A DNA stretch of 41,952 nt from Streptomyces monomycini (GTDB taxonomy: Bacteria; Actinomycetota; Actinomycetes; Streptomycetales; Streptomycetaceae): positions 1 to 41,952 of the forward strand of contig NZ_JAFIQY010000061.1 of assembly GCF_022271435.1 (NCBI RefSeq), written 5' to 3'. The notes beneath the pieces are model-generated. The model did no database searches. It was not told the origin of the DNA and saw only the letters and a list, made by a program, of their open reading frames with translations. This document shows, one piece after another, positions 17,000 through 23,705 of the stretch; position 1 is the first letter of the stretch, and the number at the start of each line of letters is the position of its first letter. The position numbers were made by a program, and so were the translations under genes.

Positions 17000-17066
17000 A
17001 GCCGCTGGGCGGGGGCCGCCTGAAGCCGGTGGGCGGGCGGTTCGAGCCGCTGAAGCCGGTGGGCGG
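16996..17066 (+). repeat. Three copies of a 17-bp direct repeat
   Basis: CTGAAGCCGGTGGGCGG occurs at 17020-17036 and 17050-17066, and with one change at 16996-17012, where it includes the stop codon of the phosphotriesterase-like gene. Spacing is 24 and 30 bp. It fills most of the gap before the racemase gene. Confidence 0.65.
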
Positions 17067-17131
17067 ACGGCCGTTGTCAGTGGGGCGGGTGACAATGGCG
17101 GCAGCGTGCACCGACGGCCACTGGAGGGACC

Positions 17132-17872
17132 GTGGACCACCTGGGCATCCTCGCGCACAGCGCCGAAGGGGCGGCGCTGTGCTTCCGGGCCTTCTGCCAG
17201 GAGGCGTCCGCCGAGCTGGGGGCGTACGACCATCCCGACGTGACGCTGGACTGCGTCAGCATGGCGCGGTCCATGCCCGCCTGGGAGGCCGGTGATCACC
17301 ACTCGATACGGGCGACGCTCGCCGAGAGCCTCGCCCGCCTCGCCCGCGCCGGCGCGGACTACTTCGCCTGCCCGGACAACACCGCCCACCTGGCCCTCGA
17401 ACTGCCCGGCGAGGAGCTGCCGCTGCCCGGCCTGCACATAGCCGAGGTGGTCGCCGAACGCGCCGCCCGTGACAGGCACCGGCGCGTCGGCGTCCTGGGC
17501 ACCGCGTACACGATGGACGGTCCGCTCTACGGGCGCGCGCTGGGCTCCCGAGGCATCGCGGCCGACGTACCGGACGCGGACGACCGCCGTACCGTCCACC
17601 AGATCATCTTCGACGAGCTGGTGAACGGCGTCTTCTCCGAGCCCTCCCGCCAGGAGTACTTACGGATCATCGAGCGGCTGGCCGCACGCGGCTGCGACGC
17701 GGTCGCCCTCGTGTGTACGGAGATTCCGCTCCTCGTGACACCGGAGGTCTCGCCGCTGCCGGCACTGGACTCGACGCGGCTGCTGGCCCACGCGGCCTTC
17801 GAGACCGCCGTCGGCCGACGGGCCGTACCACGGTGGCGGGGAGGAGCGGTCGGTACCGACGTCAGCAGGTGA
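17132..17872 (+). CDS. Aspartate/glutamate racemase family protein
   Basis: A 246-residue two-domain racemase. The catalytic cysteine pair is present: DYFACPDNTAH near residue 85 and ALVCTEIPLLV near residue 195, with VGVLGTAYTMDG between. The family interconverts D- and L-amino acids without a cofactor, or acts on hydantoins and maleate; the N-terminus (HLGILAHSAEGAALCFRAF) is of the uncharacterised aspartate racemase-like branch. GTG 17132 is preceded by GGAGGG. A TTA codon at 17660-17662 (in QEYLRII) suggests dependence on bldA tRNA. Same direction as the phosphotriesterase-like gene, 132 nt away; its 3' end overlaps the convergent lamin-tail gene by 11 nt. Confidence 0.85.
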   Translation: MDHLGILAHSAEGAALCFRAFCQEASAELGAYDHPDVTLDCVSMARSMPAWEAGDHHSIRATLAESLARLARAGADYFACPDNTAHLALELPGEELPLPGLHIAEVVAERAARDRHRRVGVLGTAYTMDGPLYGRALGSRGIAADVPDADDRRTVHQIIFDELVNGVFSEPSRQEYLRIIERLAARGCDAVALVCTEIPLLVTPEVSPLPALDSTRLLAHAAFETAVGRRAVPRWRGGAVGTDVSR

Positions 17873-19271
17873 TGCTGCCCTTGCGCAGTGCGTGGCCGTC
17901 GTCGTTGCTGTCGTCGGACCAGTAGACGGGCTTCGATCCGGCGACGCACTCGTCGGCGCCTGCCAAGGCGAAGCCTTCGTTGTTGTAGTCGGGCATGCCT
18001 GAGGGTCGGTTGTAGACGGCTTTGGGGGTGAAGGTGCCGGTGGGGGCGACCTGAAAAGTGCGGTGCTGCCCCTTGCAGGTGTCGTCGCAGACGGCCCACA
18101 GGCGGGCGGCCCCGGGCTCCCACTGCAGTTCCATGACGCCACTCATACCGCTGCGGAAGGACGCGACGCGGGTGAAGGCGCCGGAGTCCTCCAGGACGTA
18201 GCCGTAGATCATGCCGGAGCCCTCGACGCCGGTGAAGAACACGCCACCGCTGTGGGCGCCGTACCGTGCCGGTGCGTAGGCGGCGCCGGTGGCGGCGTCC
18301 TTGAAGGCGGTGCCCGTCAGGTAGGCGTCGGGGACCCAGGTGATGCCCTCGAAGCCGAGGTTGGAGCCGACGGGCGGCAGGTCGGAGGTGAGGTTCCACT
18401 CCTTGGCGGCGGCCAGGGTGGAGCCGGTGCCGGAGACCTCGTACTTCAGGACGGACAGCCGGCTGGTGCCGGAGGCATCGCCGTCACGCTCACTGGCGAC
18501 GAACACACCGGCGGCGGCTCCGCCGCCGGTCACGGTCACGCCCTCGCTGTCGGGGCATCCGGAACCGCCGGGAAAGCGCAGGGCCTTGCCGGAGCCCCAG
18601 CCGCGGCCGGTGTCGGGTGTCCAGCCGCCGGATGCGTTGCGGACCAGGCGCCACAGCTTGCCGCTGTTCTGAGCGGCCCACAGGACATTGCCCTCCTGGT
18701 GGAGGCCGCTGAGGTCCTCGCCGAAGACGTCGGCGGCGTCGGCGTTCGTCACGGCGCCGCTGCCGGGCCACGCCGTCGGCGTGCTGCCGTTGCCACCACA
18801 GTTGTTGGCGGCGCCCAGGGTCACCCCGGCCGCCTTGAAGGCGCCGGTGCCGTCGGGACAGCGTGACCAGGACGGAGCGGAATGTTTGCTCCAGGAGAAG
18901 CTGTCGACCAGGGTCCTGCCGTCCGGCAGATACAGGCGGGCCTTGTCGTCCGGGCCCAGCCCGAATCGGTCGTGGACGTCGAAGGCCCGGAAGGCACCCG
19001 CGGCCAGTTCGGTCCCGGCAGCGATCGTGTACTTCGAACCGTCCTTGTCGTCCTTGAGGACCCAGCCCGAGATGTCGACCGTCGCGGTGCCCTTGTTGTA
19101 CAGCTCGACCGAGTCCTCGACGCTCCCGGTGGTCACCACTTCGTTGATCCGGATGTCACCGGCCGGAGCCGCGTGAGCAGGGGCGACGACGGCCGTACCG
19201 GCCAGGACCGTCGCGGTGACGAGGAGAAGGGGGAAAGCACGGTGCCGGCGGCGCGTACGTAATGCGGTCAC
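17862..19271 (-). CDS. Secreted lamin-tail domain protein
   Basis: About 469 residues. A Sec signal peptide (TRRRHRAFPLLLVTATVLAG ending in APAHAAPAG) is followed by a lamin-tail domain at ~37-155 (DIRINEVVTTGSVEDSVELYNKG, ISGWVLKDDKDG, FSWSKHSAPSWSRCPDGTG, paired Cys). Residues ~165-469 resemble the esterase-like/phytase-type propeller of secreted Streptomyces proteins (EGVTVTGGG, NLGFEGITWVPD, MELQWEPGAARLWAVCDDTC, NNEGFALAG). It is extracellular and probably binds or hydrolyses a phosphorylated or surface ligand; activity unproven. GTG 19271 places the signal peptide at the N-terminus, although its ribosome site is weak; upstream in-frame starts add a non-conserved 40 residues. Codon 4 would be TTA, implying bldA control. 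Confidence 0.82.
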   Translation of the reverse strand: MTALRTRRRHRAFPLLLVTATVLAGTAVVAPAHAAPAGDIRINEVVTTGSVEDSVELYNKGTATVDISGWVLKDDKDGSKYTIAAGTELAAGAFRAFDVHDRFGLGPDDKARLYLPDGRTLVDSFSWSKHSAPSWSRCPDGTGAFKAAGVTLGAANNCGGNGSTPTAWPGSGAVTNADAADVFGEDLSGLHQEGNVLWAAQNSGKLWRLVRNASGGWTPDTGRGWGSGKALRFPGGSGCPDSEGVTVTGGGAAAGVFVASERDGDASGTSRLSVLKYEVSGTGSTLAAAKEWNLTSDLPPVGSNLGFEGITWVPDAYLTGTAFKDAATGAAYAPARYGAHSGGVFFTGVEGSGMIYGYVLEDSGAFTRVASFRSGMSGVMELQWEPGAARLWAVCDDTCKGQHRTFQVAPTGTFTPKAVYNRPSGMPDYNNEGFALAGADECVAGSKPVYWSDDSNDDGHALRKGSITC

Positions 19272-19521
19272 GGAGTCCGTCCAGAGGTCGCGGAGGAAGG
19301 GGCGGCACGACGGTCCGACGCGGACCGGACGGGACGCCTCCCGCCAGGCGGACGGCACATGAACGGAAGCTGAAGGATGGGCGGAAGGCACGGGCCGCAG
19401 ACCGGGATTGACCGGCCGCCAGGCAGGGTGGGCAGGCGTCCGCCGCTGTCAGCGAAGAGGTCAACTTTGCAACAGCAATGATCTTCACAACGGTGCTTAC
19501 CGCATGCGCGCGCCACCCCCC

Positions 19522-19542
19522 TTGCGTATGTGATTTACGCAA
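19522..19542. promoter_or_regulatory. Perfect inverted repeat, likely regulator binding site
   Basis: TTGCGTA-N7-TACGCAA (7-bp perfect arms, 21 bp in all) lies 250 bp upstream of the lamin-tail start, in an unusually AT-rich patch. Size and symmetry suit a dimeric transcription factor; which gene it controls is unclear. Confidence 0.5.
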
Positions 19543-19600
19543 CGGCTAGATCGGGAACTGACACTCGGTGCTACCCCGAAGTAAGCGCATCCCCGCAGGT

Positions 19601-19695
19601 CCGGAGCCCGGGACATACCCAAGTCACCGGCAGGGAAGCCCTGTACGGCCCGCCGTGCCGGGCCGGACTCCGGCATCACGGCACCCACTGGTGCC
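19601..19695 (+). other. Hairpin-rich non-coding stretch
   Basis: CCGGAG (19601-19606) can pair with CTCCGG (19668-19673), enclosing hairpins CAGGG-AAG-CCCTG (19631-19643) and CGGCCCG-N6-CGGGCCG (19646-19665). A perfect GGCACC-CACT-GGTGCC hairpin follows at 19680-19695. No convincing reading frame covers it. It may be a small RNA, a leader, or chance structure in GC-rich DNA. Confidence 0.3.
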
Positions 19696-19726
19696 CAAGA
19701 GGGCTATGAGGACGGTCACACCGAGC

Positions 19727-19812
19727 TAATCTGATGCCTCACCTCCGGCCCTGCCGGACCGGCTCGCGGCTCCCGCGGGGTCGCGACGACATCGGCCCCG
19801 GACCGGAGGTGA
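19727..19812 (+). promoter_or_regulatory. Candidate promoter and Shine-Dalgarno-masking leader
   Basis: TAATCT at 19727-19732 could be a -10 box (no good -35), which would place transcription start near 19739. Exactly there begins TCACCTCCGG (19739-19748), a perfect 10-bp complement of CCGGAGGTGA (19803-19812), which contains the ribosome binding site of the peptide gene at 19819. The intervening 54 nt can form its own CGCGG-CTC-CCGCG hairpin (19765-19777). Paired, the leader would hide the ribosome site; an effector, RNA or temperature could open it. Confidence 0.5.
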
Positions 19813-19818
19813 TACCCG

Positions 19819-19950
19819 ATGGACTCGTGTCCGAAGGGGTGCTGCTGTACTCGCTGTTCGTGGGAGGGCTTTTTTCGGAAGGCGCGCTGGTGCAGCCCGC
19901 TGTACGCGGTGTTGAAATTCCTGCGTGAAACCTTTCAGCACTTCCACTGA
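19819..19950 (+). CDS. 43-residue cysteine-rich peptide
   Basis: The frame begins MDSCPKGCCCTRCSWEGFF and ends ETFQHFH. Six cysteines lie in the first 25 residues (C4, C8, C9, C10, C13, C25), and the C-terminal half is aromatic and basic (RKARWCSPLYAVLKFLRETF). It has no signal peptide or long membrane helix. The evidence that it is real: GGAGGTGAT, nine bases matching the 16S anti-SD, ends 7 nt before the ATG; a terminator hairpin starts 10 nt after the stop. Codon use (TTT, TTG, AAA) is less GC-rich than in neighbours, so recent arrival or an unusual constraint is possible. I do not recognise a family. It could be a metal-binding peptide, a RiPP-like precursor or a sensory leader peptide. 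An alternative overlapping frame, 19734-19928, has no ribosome site. Confidence 0.5.
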   Translation: MDSCPKGCCCTRCSWEGFFRKARWCSPLYAVLKFLRETFQHFH

Positions 19951-19960
19951 GCAGCAGTAA

Positions 19961-19983
19961 GGCCCCGGCTGAACACCGGGGCC
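19961..19983 (+). terminator. Hairpin terminator after cysteine-rich peptide
   Basis: Perfect 8-bp stem GGCCCCGG/CCGGGGCC with a 7-nt loop, 10 nt after the stop codon at 19950. No T-run follows. Confidence 0.65.
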
Positions 19984-20310
19984 CCTGCAGCTGGGTCCTG
20001 CCTCCGCCGGTTGAGCGCCAAGGGGGCAGGGCCCTTCATGCCTGCGCGCCGCCCGGAGCCGCGGACCGTGGACTTCCCGGCCCCCGCCGCCGGACAGGCG
20101 GTTGATGCACCTATCTTGCCTTGCCCGGCGGGGCATTTCGAGCGGCGGGCACGCCCCAACTTGCGTGAGCGGCGACCAACCGAGTGTCATACGCACTGTT
20201 CAGACACCACCGCCGGACCCCTTGTGGCTCACATCACGTCCCTCGGGGGTGACATGGACCACAAGAGGTTTCGAGGAAAACCGTCGAACACGTGACGGTG
20301 TTCAGGCCGT
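19984..20310. other. Intergenic stretch without recognised gene
   Basis: I see no convincing gene. CTTGTGG (20221-20227) and CCACAAG (20259-20265) form a 7-bp inverted repeat. Within it GGGGGTGAC precedes a 13-codon frame at 20254 (MDHKRFRGKPSNT), too short to call. The stretch ends at the stop codon of the ROK regulator. Confidence 0.4.
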
Positions 20311-21555
20311 TCAGACGGGGCCCGCTTCCCGGTCCTCCCCCTCCAGGACCACCAGGGGATCGTCCAGCACCGGCTGCCACGCCAGCTCCGCCGCGCCGAC
20401 CAGGCTGTTGTGGTCGAGCGTGCACGGCAGGATCGGTACGCCGCCGCTGCGCCCCCACAGGCTGCGCTCGGCGACCACGGCCCGCAGCCGTTCCGGGTCG
20501 GCGCCCAGCAGTTCGCGGTGCAGGCCGCCGAGGATGATGCGGTCGGGGTTGAGGATGTTGACGAGTCCGGCGATGCCGAGGCCCAGCCGGTCGATCAGCA
20601 GGTCGGCGGCGGCCCGTACGGACGGGTCCTGGTACTCCTCGCGGAGCAGGTCGGTGGCCTGCCGGAGCAGCGAGCCCTCGGGGCCGGGTGTGCGGCCCGC
20701 GGCGCCGAGGAAGGCGAGCGGGTCCGCCTCGACGTCCAGGCAGCCGCGGCTGCCGCAGTGGCAGGGCGCGCCCTCCGGGTTGACGGTCAGGTGGCCGACC
20801 TCCAGGGCCAGGCCCGAACTGCCGCTGTGCAACCGGCCGTCCAGGACCAGCGCGCCGCCGACGCCCCGGTGCCCGGAGGCGATGCACAGCAGGTCGCGGG
20901 CGCCGCGTCCGGCGCCGTGCCGGTGTTCGGCCAGTGCGGCGAGGTTGACGTCGTTGCCGGTGAAGCCGACCGCGGTGGTGACCCCGGGGATGCCGGCCTC
21001 GGCGAGGGCGCGCCGGAAGAGACGGCGTACCGGAGCGCCCGAAGGCCAGGCCAGGTGGAGCGGGTTGAGCGCCTCGCCGTCGGGTTCGGCGACGGCCGAC
21101 GGGATGGCGAGCGCGGCGCCCAGGCAGCGCCGTCCGGTCCGTTCGAGCAGCCCGGAGCCCGCCGCCACCGCTTCGGCCAGCACATGCGCCGGGTCGGCGG
21201 GGATCGTGCCGCAGCCGCTCACGGTGGCCACGATCCGGCCGCCGAGGCCGACCAGCGCGACGCGGTACCCGTCGGCGTGGATCTGTCCGGCGAGGACGAC
21301 GGGGCCGTTCTCGTCCAGGAACAGCCGGTGGGAGGGGCGGCCTTGGGACCCGGCCGAGGAGGTCGGGCGGGAGTCGACGACGATCAGCCCGAGCGCTTCC
21401 AGCTCCGCCGCCACCGCGCCCGCGGTCGCCCGGGTCACGCCGAGTTCCGAGGTCAGGACGGCACGGGTGGGCGCGCGCCCGGTGTGTACGAGCTCCAGTG
21501 CGGGTCCGAGAGCGCTGCGGCCCCGCTCCAGCCTGGTTGTCCGAGTGTGGGTCAC
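20311..21555 (-). CDS. ROK family transcriptional regulator
   Basis: A 414-residue ROK repressor. An N-terminal winged helix (~10-75; ALGPALELVHTGRAPTRAVLTS, TRATAGAVAAELEALGLI) precedes the sugar-kinase-like ROK domain: VALVGLGGRIVATV, GFTGNDVNLAALAEH with the catalytic-type aspartate, GHRGVGGALVLDGRLHSG, and the zinc motif PCHCGSRGCLDVEA. Proteins of this type (NagC/XylR/Rok7B7) sense sugars and control carbohydrate use or secondary metabolism. The GTG at 21555 has little leader; GGGGA is only 2 nt upstream. An inverted repeat TTTGT-N11-ACAAA lies just upstream and may be its own operator. No sugar genes adjoin it, so it is probably autoregulated with remote targets. Confidence 0.9.
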   Translation of the reverse strand: MTHTRTTRLERGRSALGPALELVHTGRAPTRAVLTSELGVTRATAGAVAAELEALGLIVVDSRPTSSAGSQGRPSHRLFLDENGPVVLAGQIHADGYRVALVGLGGRIVATVSGCGTIPADPAHVLAEAVAAGSGLLERTGRRCLGAALAIPSAVAEPDGEALNPLHLAWPSGAPVRRLFRRALAEAGIPGVTTAVGFTGNDVNLAALAEHRHGAGRGARDLLCIASGHRGVGGALVLDGRLHSGSSGLALEVGHLTVNPEGAPCHCGSRGCLDVEADPLAFLGAAGRTPGPEGSLLRQATDLLREEYQDPSVRAAADLLIDRLGLGIAGLVNILNPDRIILGGLHRELLGADPERLRAVVAERSLWGRSGGVPILPCTLDHNSLVGAAELAWQPVLDDPLVVLEGEDREAGPV

Positions 21556-21569
21556 GTCCCCATTCTTGC

Positions 21570-21590
21570 TTTGTACCGGCAGTAAACAAA
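21570..21590. promoter_or_regulatory. Candidate ROK autoregulatory operator
   Basis: TTTGT (21570-21574) and ACAAA (21586-21590) form an AT-rich inverted repeat 15 bp upstream of the ROK start codon, overlapping the expected promoter. Confidence 0.4.
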
Positions 21591-21897
21591 ATACGGGCCA
21601 CCCTTCCGCGCGGGAAGAGCGCGGGCCGCCCTCCGGGAAGCGCGGCGCGCATCCGGTTCGGCGGGCTCCGGCCCGTCCGGCCGGCCGTGTCCCGTACGCC
21701 TACCGCACGGCGCGTACGGGTGCGTACGCGGGAGTCGATACACCGATACCGGGTACCCGACCTGTCGGAAGGGACCGGATGCGGACCATGATTGACTGCT
21801 TGGTCACGGATTCGTCCAGGGCATCCGGCCGGCGGGCACCGGCGCGCGGGACGCGCGCCCCGGAGCCACCCGGCCACCCCGACACCTGGGGGGCTGC

Positions 21898-22281
21898 ATG
21901 AACGTCACACCCCGGCTGCGCGGACCCGCGCGGCTGATGTTCGGCAATCCGGTCTCGCTCGGCTACCTCGCACTGGTGCTCGCCGCAGCGCTCTTCGCCG
22001 TGGTGGACCTGGCCTTCGTGCAGCACGAGGACGCCTCCTTCTCCGGTGTCTGGGTGGCGCTGCTCACCGCCCCCACGGTCTTCCCGCTGTGGCTCGCCGG
22101 GGACGCGCTGTGGGGCGAAGCCGGCTCGCCGCAGTGGTATCTGATCCTGACGCTGGCCGTCGCCGCGCTGGTCAACGCGCTGCTGCTCGGGCTGGTCCAC
22201 CGGGCGCTGCGCGGGCGGCCGGGCGGGCGCGGGGCCGTTGTCAGTGGTGGCTGGCACACTCAGCGGCATGGAGAACACTGA
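21898..22281 (+). CDS. SCO4225 family membrane protein
   Basis: A 127-residue protein with three membrane helices: ~20-40 (LGYLALVLAAALFAVVDLAF), ~50-70 (VWVALLTAPTVFPLWLAGDAL) and ~80-100 (WYLILTLAVAALVNALLLGLV). The GPARLMFGNPVSLGY start and the AFVQHEDASFSGVW loop match the Streptomyces SCO4225 family, which has no known function. The GGGGGG run before the ATG serves as ribosome site. Its 3' end overlaps the start of the mycothiol-dependent enzyme gene by 14 nt, so the two are probably cotranscribed. Confidence 0.82.
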   Translation: MNVTPRLRGPARLMFGNPVSLGYLALVLAAALFAVVDLAFVQHEDASFSGVWVALLTAPTVFPLWLAGDALWGEAGSPQWYLILTLAVAALVNALLLGLVHRALRGRPGGRGAVVSGGWHTQRHGEH

Positions 22282-23050
22282 CTTCACCGAGTCCCTGGAA
22301 CGGGACGGGCAACTCCTCGCGGACGCCGCCGAGAAGGCCGGGGCCGCCGCGCCGGTCCCCACCTGCCCGGAGTGGCGGGTGCGCGACCTGCTCTCCCACA
22401 CGGGCCGGGTGCACCGCTGGGCGACGGGCTTCGTGACGCAAGGCCTCCAGCAGCCGGTCCCGTTCCCCGAGGACCCCGGCCTGCCCGACGAGCAGCTCAC
22501 CGGCTGGCTGCGCGACGGCTGCCGGGCCCTGGTGCGGGCGCTGCGCTCGGCCCCGGCGGACCTGTCCTGCTGGACCTTCCTGCCCGCGCCGTCCCCGCTG
22601 GCCTTCTGGACGCGCCGCCAGGCGCACGAGACGGCGGTGCACCGCGCCGACGCGGAGGCGGCGCTCGGCGCGGGCATCACGGCCTGCGCGCCCGCCTTCG
22701 CCGTCGACGGCATCGACGAGCTGCTCGTCGGCATACAGGCGCGCGAGCGCAGCACGATGCGTACGGAGTTGCCGAAGACGCTGCTGATACGGGCCGCCGG
22801 AGCGGTCGGCACCCCTGGCGCGGCCTGGACGGTCCGGCTGTCGGACGCGCCGCCGCACGCCGAGCGCATACCGGGCGCTGCGGCGCCGGAGGACACCGCG
22901 GCGTCCGGCGCTGCCGCTACGGACTGTGTGATCGAGGGCCCGGCTTCCGACCTGTATCTCGCCCTGTGGAACCGCCGTTCGCTGGACGGCATCAGCGTCA
23001 CGGGCGATGCCTGGCTGGCCCGGCTGTGGCAGGAGCGCTCGGGTGTCTGA
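22268..23050 (+). CDS. Maleylpyruvate isomerase family mycothiol-dependent enzyme
   Basis: A 260-residue protein of the DinB-like MDMPI family. The N-terminal four-helix domain carries the metal-binding histidines: CPEWRVRDLLSHTGRVHRWA (~35-54) and RRQAHETAVHRADAE (~115-130), the H/E/H triad that binds zinc with mycothiol in characterised members. The C-terminal domain (WTVRLSD ... DLYLALWNRRSL ... GISVTGDAWLARLW) matches the MDMPI C-domain. Substrates vary (maleylpyruvate, electrophiles, antibiotics), so the name reflects the family, not the reaction. ATG 22268 is chosen; a GTG at 22238 in frame has no ribosome site. It overlaps the upstream membrane gene. Confidence 0.85.
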   Translation: MENTDFTESLERDGQLLADAAEKAGAAAPVPTCPEWRVRDLLSHTGRVHRWATGFVTQGLQQPVPFPEDPGLPDEQLTGWLRDGCRALVRALRSAPADLSCWTFLPAPSPLAFWTRRQAHETAVHRADAEAALGAGITACAPAFAVDGIDELLVGIQARERSTMRTELPKTLLIRAAGAVGTPGAAWTVRLSDAPPHAERIPGAAAPEDTAASGAAATDCVIEGPASDLYLALWNRRSLDGISVTGDAWLARLWQERSGV

Positions 23051-23197
23051 CGGTCGCCGTACGACGGAGGGGGCGGAGTTCGCGGAAGACTCGGCCGGTA
23101 ACGGGCCGGTCGGGCGGTGACGGAGGGAGGAGCGGCAGGGAGCGGTGCTCGATCGCGCAACCCCGAAACGTGGGGCGCAACATGACAGACTGTCACC

Positions 23198-23461
23198 ATG
23201 TCACCGACCCGTTCCCAGGCCGAACGCGACGCGATGACCGTCGAGATCGGTTTCGCGCTGCTGACCGGCGTGTTCGTGGCCGCCCTCACCTTCGGGGCGG
23301 CCGTGAGCCCCTTGCTGTTCCTCCAGCTGAGCCGGAACGCGACAGGAGCGCTCCTGGCGGCGGCCGCAAGCGTGGCGGGGGTCGCCTTCGTCTGGCGGGT
23401 GGTGCGGGTCCTGCGCCGCTCCGCCGGCCGGCGCTCCGGGCCGGGGGCCCTGGCGGAATGA
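23198..23461 (+). CDS. DUF6332 family small membrane protein
   Basis: An 87-residue protein starting MSPTRSQAERDAMTVEIGFALLTG, a start shared by the Streptomyces DUF6332 family. Two membrane helices (~17-40 and ~50-68) are joined by a short QLSRNATG turn, and the C-terminus is basic (RVLRRSAGRRSG). Function unknown. It is monocistronic, with a 147-nt gap upstream, and is followed by a repetitive GC-rich tract. Confidence 0.7.
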   Translation: MSPTRSQAERDAMTVEIGFALLTGVFVAALTFGAAVSPLLFLQLSRNATGALLAAAASVAGVAFVWRVVRVLRRSAGRRSGPGALAE

Positions 23462-23497
23462 TCTCCGGCCGGGGAGGCGACCAGGGGCGCTCCGCGT

Positions 23498-23705
23498 CGC
23501 CCTGAGCCGCCCTGTGCCGTCCCGGTCCGCCCCGACCCGCCTTGGACCTCCCGAGCCGTCCCGATCCGCCCCGAACCACCTCGCGCCACCCGAACCGTCC
23601 CGGACCACCCCGCCCCGTACTGTGCCGCCCGGGACCGCCCCGCCCCGCACGTGGCCGCCCGGCCCCGTGCCGCCCCGAACCCGCCAGGCCGTCCCCGGTG
23701 GGCCG
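23498..23705. repeat. Degenerate CCGCCCCGAA-type low-complexity tract
   Basis: About 200 bp made of loosely repeated ~10-bp units such as CCGTCCCG, CCGCCCCGAA and CCACCCGAACC, strongly C-rich on this strand and with no sensible gene. It separates the convergent DUF6332 gene and response regulator gene. It could work as a transcription barrier or be slippage-derived filler. Confidence 0.6.

Noticed and set aside
19560..19740. Known riboswitch classes (cobalamin, c-di-AMP/ydaO).
   Set aside because: The conserved core sequences of these riboswitches are not present; only generic hairpins are seen.
19734..19928. A 64-codon + frame overlapping the cysteine-rich peptide gene.
   Set aside because: No ribosome site precedes it, it starts inside the leader pairing, and its translation shows no recognisable domain.
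20254..20295. A 13-codon frame (MDHKRFRGKPSNT) after GGGGGTGAC, inside an inverted repeat.
   Set aside because: Too short to support, and no structural gene follows it in the same direction that it could attenuate.
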